Source of the DNA: Candidatus Eiseniibacteriota bacterium
GTDB taxonomy: Bacteria; Orphanbacterota; Orphanbacteria; Orphanbacterales; Orphanbacteraceae
Direction of reading: 5' to 3'
Length of the DNA stretch: 64,000 nt
Assembly: GCA_024276995.1 (NCBI GenBank)
Contig: JAJRWB010000041.1
Span: 91,015-155,014 of the forward strand
The notes beneath the pieces were generated by a model. That model was not told the DNA's origin, ran no database searches, and saw only the letters and a list, made by a program, of their open reading frames with translations. Both the position numbers and the translations under genes were made by a program. Shown here in pieces: positions 36,377-44,720 of the stretch; position 1 is the first letter of the stretch, and every line of letters starts with the position of its first letter.

Positions 36377-38116
36377 TTATCCGTCCATGTGGACGACGCG
36401 GAAATACTTCAGTTCTTCGAGTTCTCCGGGAAGAGTTTTTTCGGCGCCGGAAGAAGCGATCGCGGCGAGCTTCGTCGCGATCGCTTCCGCTTCGGTGAGA
36501 TAGCCTTCATATTCCGCGCGACGGTCGGCGACGGTGGGTGAGGCCTCGCCTTCGGTACGGTTTCGAATCGCTTCGTCGATTCCCAGCGCGGGAGCCGGTA
36601 TCGCTCGGTCGGCGGCGTGGGACCACGCTCCCGTGGCGAGATCGAACCGGTAGAGCGGAAGGAAGAGAGGCCCTTTCGCCGCGAGAAACTCGACGGCCCG
36701 TACGATGAACTCCGCGTCGATTTCGTCCATCGTGTAGTGGAACCCGATGCGCACCCATCCCGGCTTGATCCCCTGGTACCCTTCGCGAATCTCGCTTCTG
36801 TATTCCTCGGAGAGCTTCGCGCCGATGTGGAGGAGGCAATGGCCGTAGGGACCGGCGCACGAGCAGCCCGCCCTCGACTGGATGCCGAAAAGATCGTTCA
36901 GGAGCCGCGTGACGAGCTTCGGGTGGAGGTATTTTTCGCCGTCGCGGATGTTGAACGAGAGGATGCCGATCTGTCGCTTGGGATCGGGGGCGCCGAGCAT
37001 CTCGATCGCCCCGTTCGCGCGGAAGCGCCGGATCGCCTCGCCCACGTATTTCTTCTCCCGCGTCTCGATCGTCTCCACGCCGATCGCCTCCTTGAGTTCC
37101 ACGGCGAGCGCCGCCTTCAGAAGCTGCAGCGTTCCCGGCGTGCCCGCCTTTTCCCGCGCCTCGATGTCGTCGGTGTAATCTTGCGATTCGGGGCCGACGT
37201 AGTCGACGGTGCCGCCCGACGGAAACGTGGGGGGGAGGTCGTCGCGGTAGACGCGGCGGTTGAAAAGGAGGACGCCGGTCGAGCCGGGGCCGCCGAGGAA
37301 CTTGTGGGGCGAGAAGAAGACGGCGTCGAAGAACGATTCATCGTCGCGGTTCATGTCGATCTCGACGTACGGGGCGCTGGCGGCGAAATCGAAACAGGCG
37401 AGCGCGCCGTGGCGGTGCAGGATTCGGGCCACGTCGTACACGGGCGTCTTGATACCGGTTACGTTCGAGGCGGCTGAGAATGTCCCGATCTTGAGTCGTC
37501 CGTCGAAGGCGTCGTCGGAGACCTTTCTCTCGAGGTCTTCGAGATCGATGCCGCCGTCGGCGGCGAGGGCGATCGAGTGCACCTCGGCGATCGATTCGCG
37601 CCATGAGATCTCGTTCGAGTGATGTTCATACGGTCCGACGAAAACGACCGGGCGGTTCCGGTGGATGAAGGCGAGAAAACCGGCCGGGTCGGACGAAGCG
37701 TTCTCCTTTCCGAACCGGTCGGCTTGTTCCTTCAGCCACGCCTTCGTCGCCGGCGGCATATAGATGCCGGCGATTTCTTGGAATCGCTTGATCGCCCCGG
37801 TGGCGCCGGTGCCGGTGGCGACGATCCGTGTCCGTTCATCGCCGTTCACCGTCCGCTTGATGATCCTTTCCGCCTGATGAAGCATCTCGGTGGTGCTCCG
37901 CCCGGTGACGTCGTCCTCGGTGTGGGTATTGGCGTAGCTGTCCTGGATCTTCATCAGGTACCGCTCGATGAACCGGACGTTCCTCCCCGAGGCGGTGTAG
38001 TCGGCGTACACCATCAGCCGCTCGCCGAACGGCGTGTGGAAGCGGAAGCCGCTCCCCACGATCTCGTCGCGGAGCGCATCGAGATCGATCGGGCGATTGT
38101 TGTCGAGACGGTTCAT
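36377..38116 (-). CDS. Class-V aminotransferase-fold PLP enzyme (cysteine desulfurase-like)
   Basis: The protein has 579 aa. ATG 38116 has GGAGGAAGG in front. Fold type I PLP enzyme: YADYTASGRN at the substrate end, RIVATGTGATGAIKRF (PLP phosphate), LACFDFAASAPYVEID (PLP-binding Asp) and FFSPHKFLGGPGSTGVL with the Schiff-base Lys. It is longer than ordinary cysteine desulfurases (about 400 aa). A C-terminal segment has SRAGCSCAGPYGHCLLHIG followed by a 150-residue extension. The conserved Cys cluster sits where desulfurases carry the persulfide Cys, so sulfur transfer or a lyase reaction is possible. The gene is divergent from the corrinoid methyltransferase operon and may or may not share control with it. 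Confidence 0.82.
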   Translation of the reverse strand: MNRLDNNRPIDLDALRDEIVGSGFRFHTPFGERLMVYADYTASGRNVRFIERYLMKIQDSYANTHTEDDVTGRSTTEMLHQAERIIKRTVNGDERTRIVATGTGATGAIKRFQEIAGIYMPPATKAWLKEQADRFGKENASSDPAGFLAFIHRNRPVVFVGPYEHHSNEISWRESIAEVHSIALAADGGIDLEDLERKVSDDAFDGRLKIGTFSAASNVTGIKTPVYDVARILHRHGALACFDFAASAPYVEIDMNRDDESFFDAVFFSPHKFLGGPGSTGVLLFNRRVYRDDLPPTFPSGGTVDYVGPESQDYTDDIEAREKAGTPGTLQLLKAALAVELKEAIGVETIETREKKYVGEAIRRFRANGAIEMLGAPDPKRQIGILSFNIRDGEKYLHPKLVTRLLNDLFGIQSRAGCSCAGPYGHCLLHIGAKLSEEYRSEIREGYQGIKPGWVRIGFHYTMDEIDAEFIVRAVEFLAAKGPLFLPLYRFDLATGAWSHAADRAIPAPALGIDEAIRNRTEGEASPTVADRRAEYEGYLTEAEAIATKLAAIASSGAEKTLPGELEELKYFRVVHMDG

Positions 38117-38142
38117 TGGCCTTCCTCCCCGGTGGCGCACGG

Positions 38143-38172
38143 TGCACATCGTATACCCTATCATGTTAGAAT
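38143..38172 (+). promoter_or_regulatory. Extended -10 promoter of the corrinoid methyltransferase operon
   Basis: TGCACA (38143-38148), an 18-base spacer, and TGTTAGAAT, whose TG-n-TAGAAT form is an extended -10 ending at 38172. Transcription would start near 38180, 40 bases before ATG 38220. No cobalamin or SAM riboswitch fits in so short a leader. Confidence 0.5.
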
Positions 38173-38219
38173 CGACCTGTCAGCGCCCCGCCGGTCTTTC
38201 GCCGGGGCAAGGGGGGACC

Positions 38220-39680
38220 ATGAGACCGACTCTTCGATTTCTCGATGACACGCTCCTCGACCGTATCATCGCCGAAGCGCGGGAGCTGCTCGTGCGGCTC
38301 GGTGTGGAGATCCACGACGAGGGTATTCTCGACATGCTCGGCGAACACGGCGCCGCCGTCGATCGAGCCGCGAAGCGTGCCCGCATCGGCGGCGACATGA
38401 TCGATGCCGCGCTCGCCACCGTTCCTTCTTCCTTCAAGGTTTACGATGCGACCGGTGCGGAGTCGCTCGACCTCGGCGGCATGAACGTCCATTTCACGCC
38501 CGGTTCGGCGGCGATCCGTGTGCTCGATTACGAGAGCGGCGAGGCGCGCGAGCCGTCGACGGCGGATTGTATCCGCCACGCCCGCCTCGTGGGAAAGCTC
38601 GACCATATCGCCTCGCAGAGTACGGCGATCGTCGCCGCCGACGTGCCGGAGATCGTGTCCGACAGCTATAGGCTCTACCTCGGTCTGCTCCACTGCGACA
38701 AGCCGGTCGTGACGGGCGCATTTACCGTGGCCGCCTTCGACGTGATGAAGAAGATGCTCGTCGCCGTGCGTGGCTCGGAAGAGGCGTTGGCGGAAAAGCC
38801 GCTCTCCATCTTTTCCTGCTGCCCCACGTCGCCCCTCAAGTGGAGCGACGTGACGTCGCGCAACGTGGTCGACTGCGCGCGCGCCTCGATCCCGGTGGAA
38901 TTCATCGCCATGCCCCTCGCCGGGTTCCAGGCGCCGGTCACCCTCGTGGGCACGCTGATCCAGCATACGGCGGAGACGCTGAGCGGCGTCGTGATCGGCC
39001 AAGCGGCGAACCCGGGCTCGCCTGTGCTCTACGGCGGTTCGCCGGCGATCTTCGACGTACGCTACGAGACGACCCCGATGGGCGCGGTGGAAACGATGAT
39101 GATCGACTGCGCGTACAACGAGATCGGGAAGTCTCTCGGCATGCCGACGCAGGCGTACATCGCGCTCACCGACGCGAAACGGATCGACGCGCAGGCGGGG
39201 CAGGAGAGCGCCATGGGCGCCGTCCTCGCCTCGCTTGCGGGGATCAACAACATCTCGGGCCCGGGAATGATCGATTTCGAAAGTTGCCAGTCCCTCGAGA
39301 AACTGGTTCTCGACAACGAAACGTGCGGCATGATGTTCCGCATGATCCGCGGTATCGAACCGAGGGAGGATTTCCCTTCGCTTCCGAGGTTCGAGGAACT
39401 CCTCGCCGAAGGGCATCTGCTCATTTCGCCGCACACCCGCCGGCACTTGCGTGAAGAGCACTATTTCACCGGAGCGGTGATCGACAGGGCGAACCGTTCG
39501 CGCCGGCTCGAGGAGGGGGGACGCACTCTCACCGAGCGTGCCCACGAACAGGTGGAATCGCTTCTTGCCGAATCGACGCCGTCGTCGGTGCGCAGTTCGG
39601 CGCGCGCCGAACTGAAGTCGATCATGACGTTCGCCGCCTCGGCCGCCGGGATGGATCGGCTTCCGGAAGAGACGATGTGA
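38220..39680 (+). CDS. MttB-superfamily methyltransferase (non-pyrrolysine)
   Basis: The protein has 486 aa, with GGGGGG before ATG 38220. It belongs to the trimethylamine methyltransferase superfamily (TIM barrel): FLDDTLLDRIIAEARELLVRLG at the start, FTPGSAAIRV, CPTSPLKWSDV, GSPVLYGGSPAIFDVRYETT, and LASLAGINNISGPGMIDFES near the active site. The reading frame has no internal TAG, so unlike archaeal MttB it carries no pyrrolysine. It groups with the MtgB/MtpB/MtcB-type enzymes that demethylate quaternary amines such as glycine betaine, proline betaine or carnitine. It should pass a methyl group to Co(I) of the corrinoid protein encoded two genes downstream. The substrate is not readable from sequence. 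Confidence 0.88.
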   Translation: MRPTLRFLDDTLLDRIIAEARELLVRLGVEIHDEGILDMLGEHGAAVDRAAKRARIGGDMIDAALATVPSSFKVYDATGAESLDLGGMNVHFTPGSAAIRVLDYESGEAREPSTADCIRHARLVGKLDHIASQSTAIVAADVPEIVSDSYRLYLGLLHCDKPVVTGAFTVAAFDVMKKMLVAVRGSEEALAEKPLSIFSCCPTSPLKWSDVTSRNVVDCARASIPVEFIAMPLAGFQAPVTLVGTLIQHTAETLSGVVIGQAANPGSPVLYGGSPAIFDVRYETTPMGAVETMMIDCAYNEIGKSLGMPTQAYIALTDAKRIDAQAGQESAMGAVLASLAGINNISGPGMIDFESCQSLEKLVLDNETCGMMFRMIRGIEPREDFPSLPRFEELLAEGHLLISPHTRRHLREEHYFTGAVIDRANRSRRLEEGGRTLTERAHEQVESLLAESTPSSVRSSARAELKSIMTFAASAAGMDRLPEETM

Positions 39681-40438
39681 GGCGGCTGGTTCAATGGGAG
39701 GGCGCCGAGACACTCCCCGACCGGGATGTCGTGCTGAGATACCAGGGGATTTCGAAGGGGCGCGAGGTGCCGGAGCGGATCGAGCGGCTCTACGAGGAAG
39801 GGGGCGCTCTTTATCTCGACGCCGCTCGACCGCACGCTGTGGTGGAGACGATCGGCGTGGACCGGTTCGCAAAGGTGCACGAAGGGGAGGGGCGGAACTC
39901 CGCCGACTCGCCGTTGGCGCGGATCTTCCCGCGGGCGTCGCGACTCGAGCTTTTCGCCGCCACCCTCGGGAATGCGATCTGTGACGACATCGCCCGTCGT
40001 TTTCGCGAGGGTGACTACGCGACGGCGGCGATGCTCGACTCGTTCGCGTCGGCCGGCGCCGAGAAAATGGCGGCGCTTCTCGAAGAGGCGACGGAGGGAA
40101 GCGTGGCAGGGAGGAACGGGCGGGGGGCGGCCGCAGCCGTCACGCTTGCGTACAGCCCCGGCTACTGCGGCTGGCACGTGAGCGGGCAGGCGAAACTTTT
40201 CGCCGCGCTTCGCCCGGCGGAAGCGGGCGTGGCGCTCAAGGAGGGGAGCTTCCTGATGGAGCCGCTCAAGTCGGTCTCGGGCGTTCTCGTCACGGGCGCA
40301 CCCGCCCTTCACCGCTTCGAGAACGATTTTCCCTTCTGTAGCGAGTGCGAGGGGAAGAGCTGCCTGATCCGGATGCGTGACATCGAAAGGAACCTCGCCC
40401 GGCATGAACCGCCGGGCGCGGCGGGAGGAGAGCGATGA
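39677..40438 (+). CDS. Methionine-synthase activation-domain-like protein (corrinoid reactivation)
   Basis: The protein has 253 aa. GTG 39677 overlaps the upstream stop (GTGA). The C-terminal half resembles the SAM-binding activation domain of cobalamin-dependent methionine synthase: VTLAYSPGYCGWHVSGQAKL and the Cys-containing end DFPFCSECEGKSCLIRM. The N-terminal half has RYQGISKGREVPERIERL, seen in stand-alone activation proteins. In MetH this domain uses SAM and an electron donor to rescue oxidised Co(II) cobalamin. Here it is a separate polypeptide placed between the methyltransferase and corrinoid genes, so it probably reactivates that corrinoid protein. CSEC/C may ligate a metal. No RamA-type Fe-S activase is seen in the window. 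Confidence 0.8.
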   Translation: MRRLVQWEGAETLPDRDVVLRYQGISKGREVPERIERLYEEGGALYLDAARPHAVVETIGVDRFAKVHEGEGRNSADSPLARIFPRASRLELFAATLGNAICDDIARRFREGDYATAAMLDSFASAGAEKMAALLEEATEGSVAGRNGRGAAAAVTLAYSPGYCGWHVSGQAKLFAALRPAEAGVALKEGSFLMEPLKSVSGVLVTGAPALHRFENDFPFCSECEGKSCLIRMRDIERNLARHEPPGAAGGER

Positions 40439-41079
40439 ATCAGCTCGAGCGGATCGCCGCCGCCCTGGAAAAGGGCGAAGTCGAAACGGTGATCGAATTG
40501 ACGAACGAGGCGCTCGGCGCGGGGCTCGACCCGGGAAGAATCGTCGACGACGGCTTGATCGCGGGGATGACCGTGGTGGGCGGGCTCTTCCGGAAACACG
40601 AGATCTTTCTCCCCGACGTGCTGATGGCGGCGAAGGCGATGAACGGAGCGATGGAGATCGTGAAGCCGCTCCTCACCGGCGGCGGAGGGCGCGGTCTCGG
40701 CCGCGTGGTGATCGGCACGATCGAAGGCGACCTGCACGACATCGGGAAGAACCTCGTCGGCGTCATGCTGAAAGGGGCCGGCTTCGACGTGATCGATCTG
40801 GGCAGCGACGTGTCACCCGGTCGCTTCGTCGATACGGCGGTCGAGAGCGGCGCTTCGGTGATCGGCATGTCCGCCCTCCTCACCACGACGATGGCGAACA
40901 TGGAAAAAGCGGTGCGCCTCGTGAAGGAACGCCGCCTTGACGAGAAGATCCGCGTGATCGTCGGGGGGGCGCCGCTGTCGGAGGAGTTCGCCGCGCGGAT
41001 CGGTGCCGACGCCTACGGCTTCGACGCGTCGAGCGCCGTGGAGCGCGTGGCGAAGCTCGTCGGCGAAGCGACACGATGA
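40435..41079 (+). CDS. Corrinoid (cobalamin-binding) methyl-carrier protein
   Basis: The protein has 214 aa. Its ATG overlaps the preceding TGA (ATGA). The order is an N-terminal helical cap (about 1-85; ALGAGLDPGRIVDDGLIAGM and FLPDVLMAAKAM) and a Rossmann B12-binding domain with the base-off motif GDLHDIGKN. Asp99-x-His101-x-x-Gly104 supplies the lower Co ligand His101. GSDVSPGRFV and IGMSALLTTTM complete the B12 site. The size and layout match MtbC/MttC/MtgC. It should carry CH3-Co(III) between the MttB-family enzyme and the homocysteine methyltransferase encoded directly downstream. Confidence 0.93.
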   Translation: MNQLERIAAALEKGEVETVIELTNEALGAGLDPGRIVDDGLIAGMTVVGGLFRKHEIFLPDVLMAAKAMNGAMEIVKPLLTGGGGRGLGRVVIGTIEGDLHDIGKNLVGVMLKGAGFDVIDLGSDVSPGRFVDTAVESGASVIGMSALLTTTMANMEKAVRLVKERRLDEKIRVIVGGAPLSEEFAARIGADAYGFDASSAVERVAKLVGEATR

Positions 41080-41972
41080 AACCGTTCCGCGCGCGCCTCG
41101 CCGCCGGCGATCTCCTCGTTTCCGACGGGGCGATGGGGACGATGATCCTCTCGAAGGGTTTCGATACTCTCGCGACTCTTGAATCGCTCAACCTGGAACA
41201 CCCGGATATTCTCGAAGAGATCGCCGCCGAGTACATCGCCGCGGGCGCCGATATCGTGGAGACGAACACCTTCGGCGCGTCGCCGATGAAGCTCGCCGGC
41301 TACGGGCTGGCGGACGAGGCGGAAGCGATCAACCGCGCGGCCGTGAAGGCGGCGCGCTGTGCGGCCAACCGCGCGGGCGGCCGCTACGTCGCCGGCAGCG
41401 TCGGCCCGACGGGAAAGCTTCTCGAGCCTTACGGCGATGGAAAACCATCGGCCTTGCGCGCATCGTTCGCCGAGCAGATCGCCGTTCTCGCTGCGGAGGG
41501 CGTCGATGCGGTCTTCATCGAGACGATGACCGATCTCGAAGAAGCGCTCCTCGCCCTCGGCGCGGCCCGCGAAGTCGCCCCGTCGATCCCCGTCGCCGTG
41601 ACGCTCACCTTCGACGAGACCCCCCGCGGTTTCTTCACCCTCATGGGACAGCCGCTCGAACGCGCGGCGGGCGAACTCAAGCACTCGGGCGCCGACCTCG
41701 TCGGCACGAACTGCGGCAACGGCATCGAAACGATGATCCGCGCCACCGCCGCCCTGCGCGCCGCGGGCACCCTTCCGATTCTCGTGCAGTCGAACGCCGG
41801 CCTTCCCGAGGCGGCGGAACGCGGCGTCGTCTACCCAGAGACGCCCGATTTCTTTCGGCGGAAGGGCGAAGAGCTGATCACCTCAGGGGCGAACATCATC
41901 GGCGGCTGCTGCGGCACGACACCGGAACATATTCGCGCCCTTTGCGCGGCTGGCGAAAGGCGACTATCTTGA
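41076..41972 (+). CDS. Homocysteine S-methyltransferase (MetH N-terminal-module type)
   Basis: The protein has 298 aa. It overlaps the corrinoid gene by ATGA. It has a betaine-homocysteine methyltransferase/MetH N-domain fold: LVSDGAMGTMIL, VETNTFGASP, VAGSVGPTGKL, GTNCGNG (Cys213) and IIGGCCGTTPEHI (Cys278, Cys279). The three Cys are the zinc ligands that activate homocysteine thiolate. As a stand-alone protein it lacks its own B12 and folate domains, so the upstream corrinoid protein is the natural methyl donor. It closes the four-gene cassette, and the predicted end product is methionine. Confidence 0.92.
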   Translation: MKPFRARLAAGDLLVSDGAMGTMILSKGFDTLATLESLNLEHPDILEEIAAEYIAAGADIVETNTFGASPMKLAGYGLADEAEAINRAAVKAARCAANRAGGRYVAGSVGPTGKLLEPYGDGKPSALRASFAEQIAVLAAEGVDAVFIETMTDLEEALLALGAAREVAPSIPVAVTLTFDETPRGFFTLMGQPLERAAGELKHSGADLVGTNCGNGIETMIRATAALRAAGTLPILVQSNAGLPEAAERGVVYPETPDFFRRKGEELITSGANIIGGCCGTTPEHIRALCAAGERRLS

Positions 41973-42217
41973 ATCATAGATGAGAGAATCGAGAAAATAT
42001 AAGGTTGGCTCGTATGATCCCTCGGCACGGAAATCCACACTCTCCTTCGGACGCACCTGATCCGCCGGGATCGCTCCGGTGTCACGATCTCCCTCTGTCC
42101 GGTCAGATATATGCAGCCTGTACGTATTCCGTATCGAAAGATGTCGTATCCGCTATCCGGGAATTCCGGACATGCCGGAGGGCATCGTAATACCGGATTC
42201 CGGTCGGAGGATTTATC

Positions 42218-43054
42218 ATGAAGGTGCAGTATCTGATAATCGTGATCGTAGTGTGCGCGTTGCTCGTCGGGTGCGGCGCGATGATCCCCGCGGGTTCCCG
42301 GGGGCTGGCGAATAACGCGTTCGGTAAGCCCGGTCTCCAGGAAGATACCAAGGAGGAGGGATTCTACTTTCAGTGGCCCTGGAACAAGATGGTCGTCTAC
42401 GACATGACCTGGAAAACAGAAACCGTCGATGTCGACGTGCTCACCGCCGACGATCTCCATGTTCCGACCACGGTGGCGGTGACCTATCGCCCGCTGGAGT
42501 CGGAGCTATACCGGCTGCACACCGAAATCGGACAGAACTACTACGAAGATGTCATCCGTCCCGTTTTCAAGACGCAGGTCCGCTCCGAATTCGCGCGTTT
42601 CGAGCACAATGATCTCGCCCGCGAAAGTCCGACCATCGAAGCGGATATCCGCGATCGGATGATCAAGGAGTTCGGGGACATGCCGTTCGAAATCGGCGCG
42701 GTGTCGGTGGAGCATATCCGATTCGACGAAAGGGTCACCAAGTCGATCTCACAGAAACTCGCCATGGAGCAGGCGGCGGAGCAGAAGGAATTCGAGTTGA
42801 CCATCGCAAAGGAGGACGCGGAGATCGAGCGGTCGAGGGCCCGAGGACACAGCGATGCGATCCGTATCGAAGCGGAGGGGGAAGCGCAGTCGATCATCCT
42901 GAAGGCGGACGCCCAGGGGAAGGCTCAGGAACTTATCACGAAGACGCTGACGCCGAACTACCTCCGTTACAAAGCATTCGACAGCGAGTCGACGCGGTAC
43001 TATTTCGTGCCGATCGGTAAGGACGGGATGCCGCTGCTCATCAATACGCAGTAG
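42218..43054 (+). CDS. SPFH/prohibitin-domain lipoprotein
   Basis: The protein has 278 aa, with GGAGG before ATG 42218. The lipoprotein signal ends LLVGCG with Cys19. An SPFH/band-7 domain (about 25-180) is followed by a charged coiled-coil tail (AMEQAAEQKEFELTIAKEDA, then EAEGEAQSIILKADAQGKAQ), as in prohibitins and HflK/C. It probably assembles into a large ring at the membrane acting as scaffold or protease modulator. Lipid anchoring instead of a transmembrane helix is less common for bacterial SPFH proteins. The 245 bases upstream (41973-42217) hold no gene. Confidence 0.83.
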   Translation: MKVQYLIIVIVVCALLVGCGAMIPAGSRGLANNAFGKPGLQEDTKEEGFYFQWPWNKMVVYDMTWKTETVDVDVLTADDLHVPTTVAVTYRPLESELYRLHTEIGQNYYEDVIRPVFKTQVRSEFARFEHNDLARESPTIEADIRDRMIKEFGDMPFEIGAVSVEHIRFDERVTKSISQKLAMEQAAEQKEFELTIAKEDAEIERSRARGHSDAIRIEAEGEAQSIILKADAQGKAQELITKTLTPNYLRYKAFDSESTRYYFVPIGKDGMPLLINTQ

Positions 43055-43099
43055 CGTGACCGCCGCCGATCGAATCGTTCCTTGTCGCCGGTTGTGGTA

Positions 43100-43108
43100 T
43101 GGTATATT
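43100..43108 (+). promoter_or_regulatory. Extended -10 promoter for the PCYCGC-like gene
   Basis: TGGTATATT, an extended -10 element with one mismatch to TATAAT, lies about 87 bases before ATG 43195. No good -35 is seen. Confidence 0.4.
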
Positions 43109-43194
43109 GTCGTGGATACGTTGTCCCTTCGGCCCGGTTCTTGGGGGGAACGTGCCGGCGAGTTCGATCGGGAAAACGGGATTGGGGGACTGCC

Positions 43195-43560
43195 ATGGTG
43201 CGGATAGCTGCGGGAACGGCGGCGGGCGGCGGGAGCTTTCTCCGATTGTTGCCGCTGGTCGTGTTCGCCTTTCTGGTTCTCCCGACTTTCTCCTGCAACG
43301 AAGATCCCGGGGATTCACCCGCGCAGCTGCCCGATGAGGACGGCAAAGTCCTCTTCGAGTTCCTGCTGGCCAATGCCCCGGATGCGGTGCTGAAGGTGCC
43401 ATGTTCGTGCTGCGGCGAGGAACTCCGGTGGTGTTACGAGGGCGGCTGTCCCTACACGTGAGGCTCCTGCAACGAGTAAGGCCGTGTCGCCTACCGAATG
43501 TACAATGAGGGCGCCAGCGAGGAGGAGATCCTCGATTATATCAATGAGACGTATTTCTGA
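43195..43560 (+). pseudogene. Cys-rich PCYCGC-like lipoprotein gene with two in-frame stops (TGA, TAA)
   Basis: ATG 43195 (GGGGGA upstream) opens a lipoprotein-type signal (LVVFAFLVLPTFSC, Cys34) and a mature part with VPCSCCGEELRWCYEGGC. TGA at 43459-43461 and TAA at 43477-43479 interrupt the frame. Yet the same frame continues with GSCNE and then VAYRMYNEGASEEEILDYIN up to TGA 43558. That tail is the expected C-terminus of PCYCGC-type envelope proteins (Cys motif, then MYxEGxSxxEI). The codon frame and amino-acid sense are intact across both stops, so this is a very recent pseudogene, an error-containing assembly, or a recoded gene. The function of the family is not established. The Cys set suggests metal or thiol chemistry. 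Confidence 0.66.
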
Positions 43561-43608
43561 GCCTTAACCGGGCGCCTTTCCTCCCGTTCCCGTTTGGTAT
43601 CAGTGTAT

Positions 43609-44694
43609 ATGCCCATGGCTCCCCTCAACGTACGTGCGGTTCGCATACATTACCGTCACTGGGGGCGTTATTCAGGGTTCAACCAGCTTCTCCGCCATCT
43701 CGATCCGTCCCGTATCGCCGTCGATACGCAGACCGTTCCCCTCCAGCCGGAGAAACCACGGAAACTCGATCGGTTTTCGAAGGATCTGGCGGAATCGCTC
43801 TCGGGAGGACGGTGCGTCAACTGGTACACGTCGATCGATCTGGGTGCCGACCTTCTCACTTCGTTCAAGGCGATGTTGAAGCGAATCGATGTGGTCCACT
43901 ATCTCGACGGAGAACACTCCCTCGGTCCTCTCCCCGATTTCCTTCGCGAAAACCGCCTTCTGAGACATCGTCCCCGCGTGGTGGCGACGTTCCATCAGCC
44001 TCCCGCCTGGCTGGAGGAGATCGTTACCGGAGAGAACCTGCGATCCGTCGACCGAATCACCGTCGTGTCGAGGGAGCAGGAAGACTTCTTCCGCCGCCTC
44101 GCACCCGGCTGTCCGGTTTCCTTTATCCCTCATGGAGTGGATATTGATTTTTTCCGGCCCGGCCCGCGCCGCGACGGAGACGGTGCATTCCGTTGTCTCA
44201 CTGTGGGGAGCTGGATGCGAAACATGGACATCGTTCTGGCGATCGCGAAGCGGATGAGCGGCCGTGCCGGCCTGGAATTCCATCTTGTTTCGCCCGACGG
44301 AGCGGGCGCCGGTCCATCGAACGTGAGCTTCCACAGGAACGTGTCGGATGAAGCACTTCGAGATCTCTACAGGAGCGCCGATCTTCTGTTGATGCCCCTC
44401 CATGATTGCACGGCGAACAACGCCCTGCTCGAAGGGATCGCCTGCGGCGTTCCGGTGGCAGCGACCGATCTTCCCGGCGTGAGGGACTATCTGCCCGGCG
44501 ATGAGGCGGTGCGAATCGATGCACAAGCCTGTCCGGCCGTCTGGGAAGAGACGATTCTGCGACTTCGGGATAACCCGGACTCCCTCGATGCGATGTCGAA
44601 AAGCGCCCGCGCCCGCGCGGAGCGGTATGACTGGCGACGAATCGCGTCTTCGTTCGAAGCCCTCTACGCGGAGGTCGTAAGTGCCGATCAGTAG
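43609..44694 (+). CDS. Glycosyltransferase family 4 protein
   Basis: The protein has 361 aa from ATG 43609. A second ATG two codons on and a TTG at 43594 are alternatives, and none has a clear ribosome site. The GT-B fold C-domain has LTVGSWMRNMD, SFHRNVSDEALRDLYRSADLLLMPL and the nucleotide-sugar motif LLEGIACGVPVAATDLPGV. It transfers a sugar from an activated donor during polysaccharide assembly. The donor and acceptor cannot be assigned. It is the first gene of the 43609-51779 glycan operon. The following deacetylase starts 26 bases later. Confidence 0.85.
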   Translation: MPMAPLNVRAVRIHYRHWGRYSGFNQLLRHLDPSRIAVDTQTVPLQPEKPRKLDRFSKDLAESLSGGRCVNWYTSIDLGADLLTSFKAMLKRIDVVHYLDGEHSLGPLPDFLRENRLLRHRPRVVATFHQPPAWLEEIVTGENLRSVDRITVVSREQEDFFRRLAPGCPVSFIPHGVDIDFFRPGPRRDGDGAFRCLTVGSWMRNMDIVLAIAKRMSGRAGLEFHLVSPDGAGAGPSNVSFHRNVSDEALRDLYRSADLLLMPLHDCTANNALLEGIACGVPVAATDLPGVRDYLPGDEAVRIDAQACPAVWEETILRLRDNPDSLDAMSKSARARAERYDWRRIASSFEALYAEVVSADQ

Positions 44695-44720
44695 AGGGAG
44701 TATCCGGGGGCCTGATCCGC

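Noticed and set aside
38220-39680. Pyrrolysine in the MttB-family protein
   Set aside because: The frame has no internal TAG and aligns in length with non-Pyl members. No pyl genes are in the window.
43459-43479. Selenocysteine insertion at TGA 43459
   Set aside because: A second stop (TAA) follows five codons later in the same frame, and no SECIS-like hairpin was evident directly after the TGA. Selenocysteine alone cannot explain the locus.
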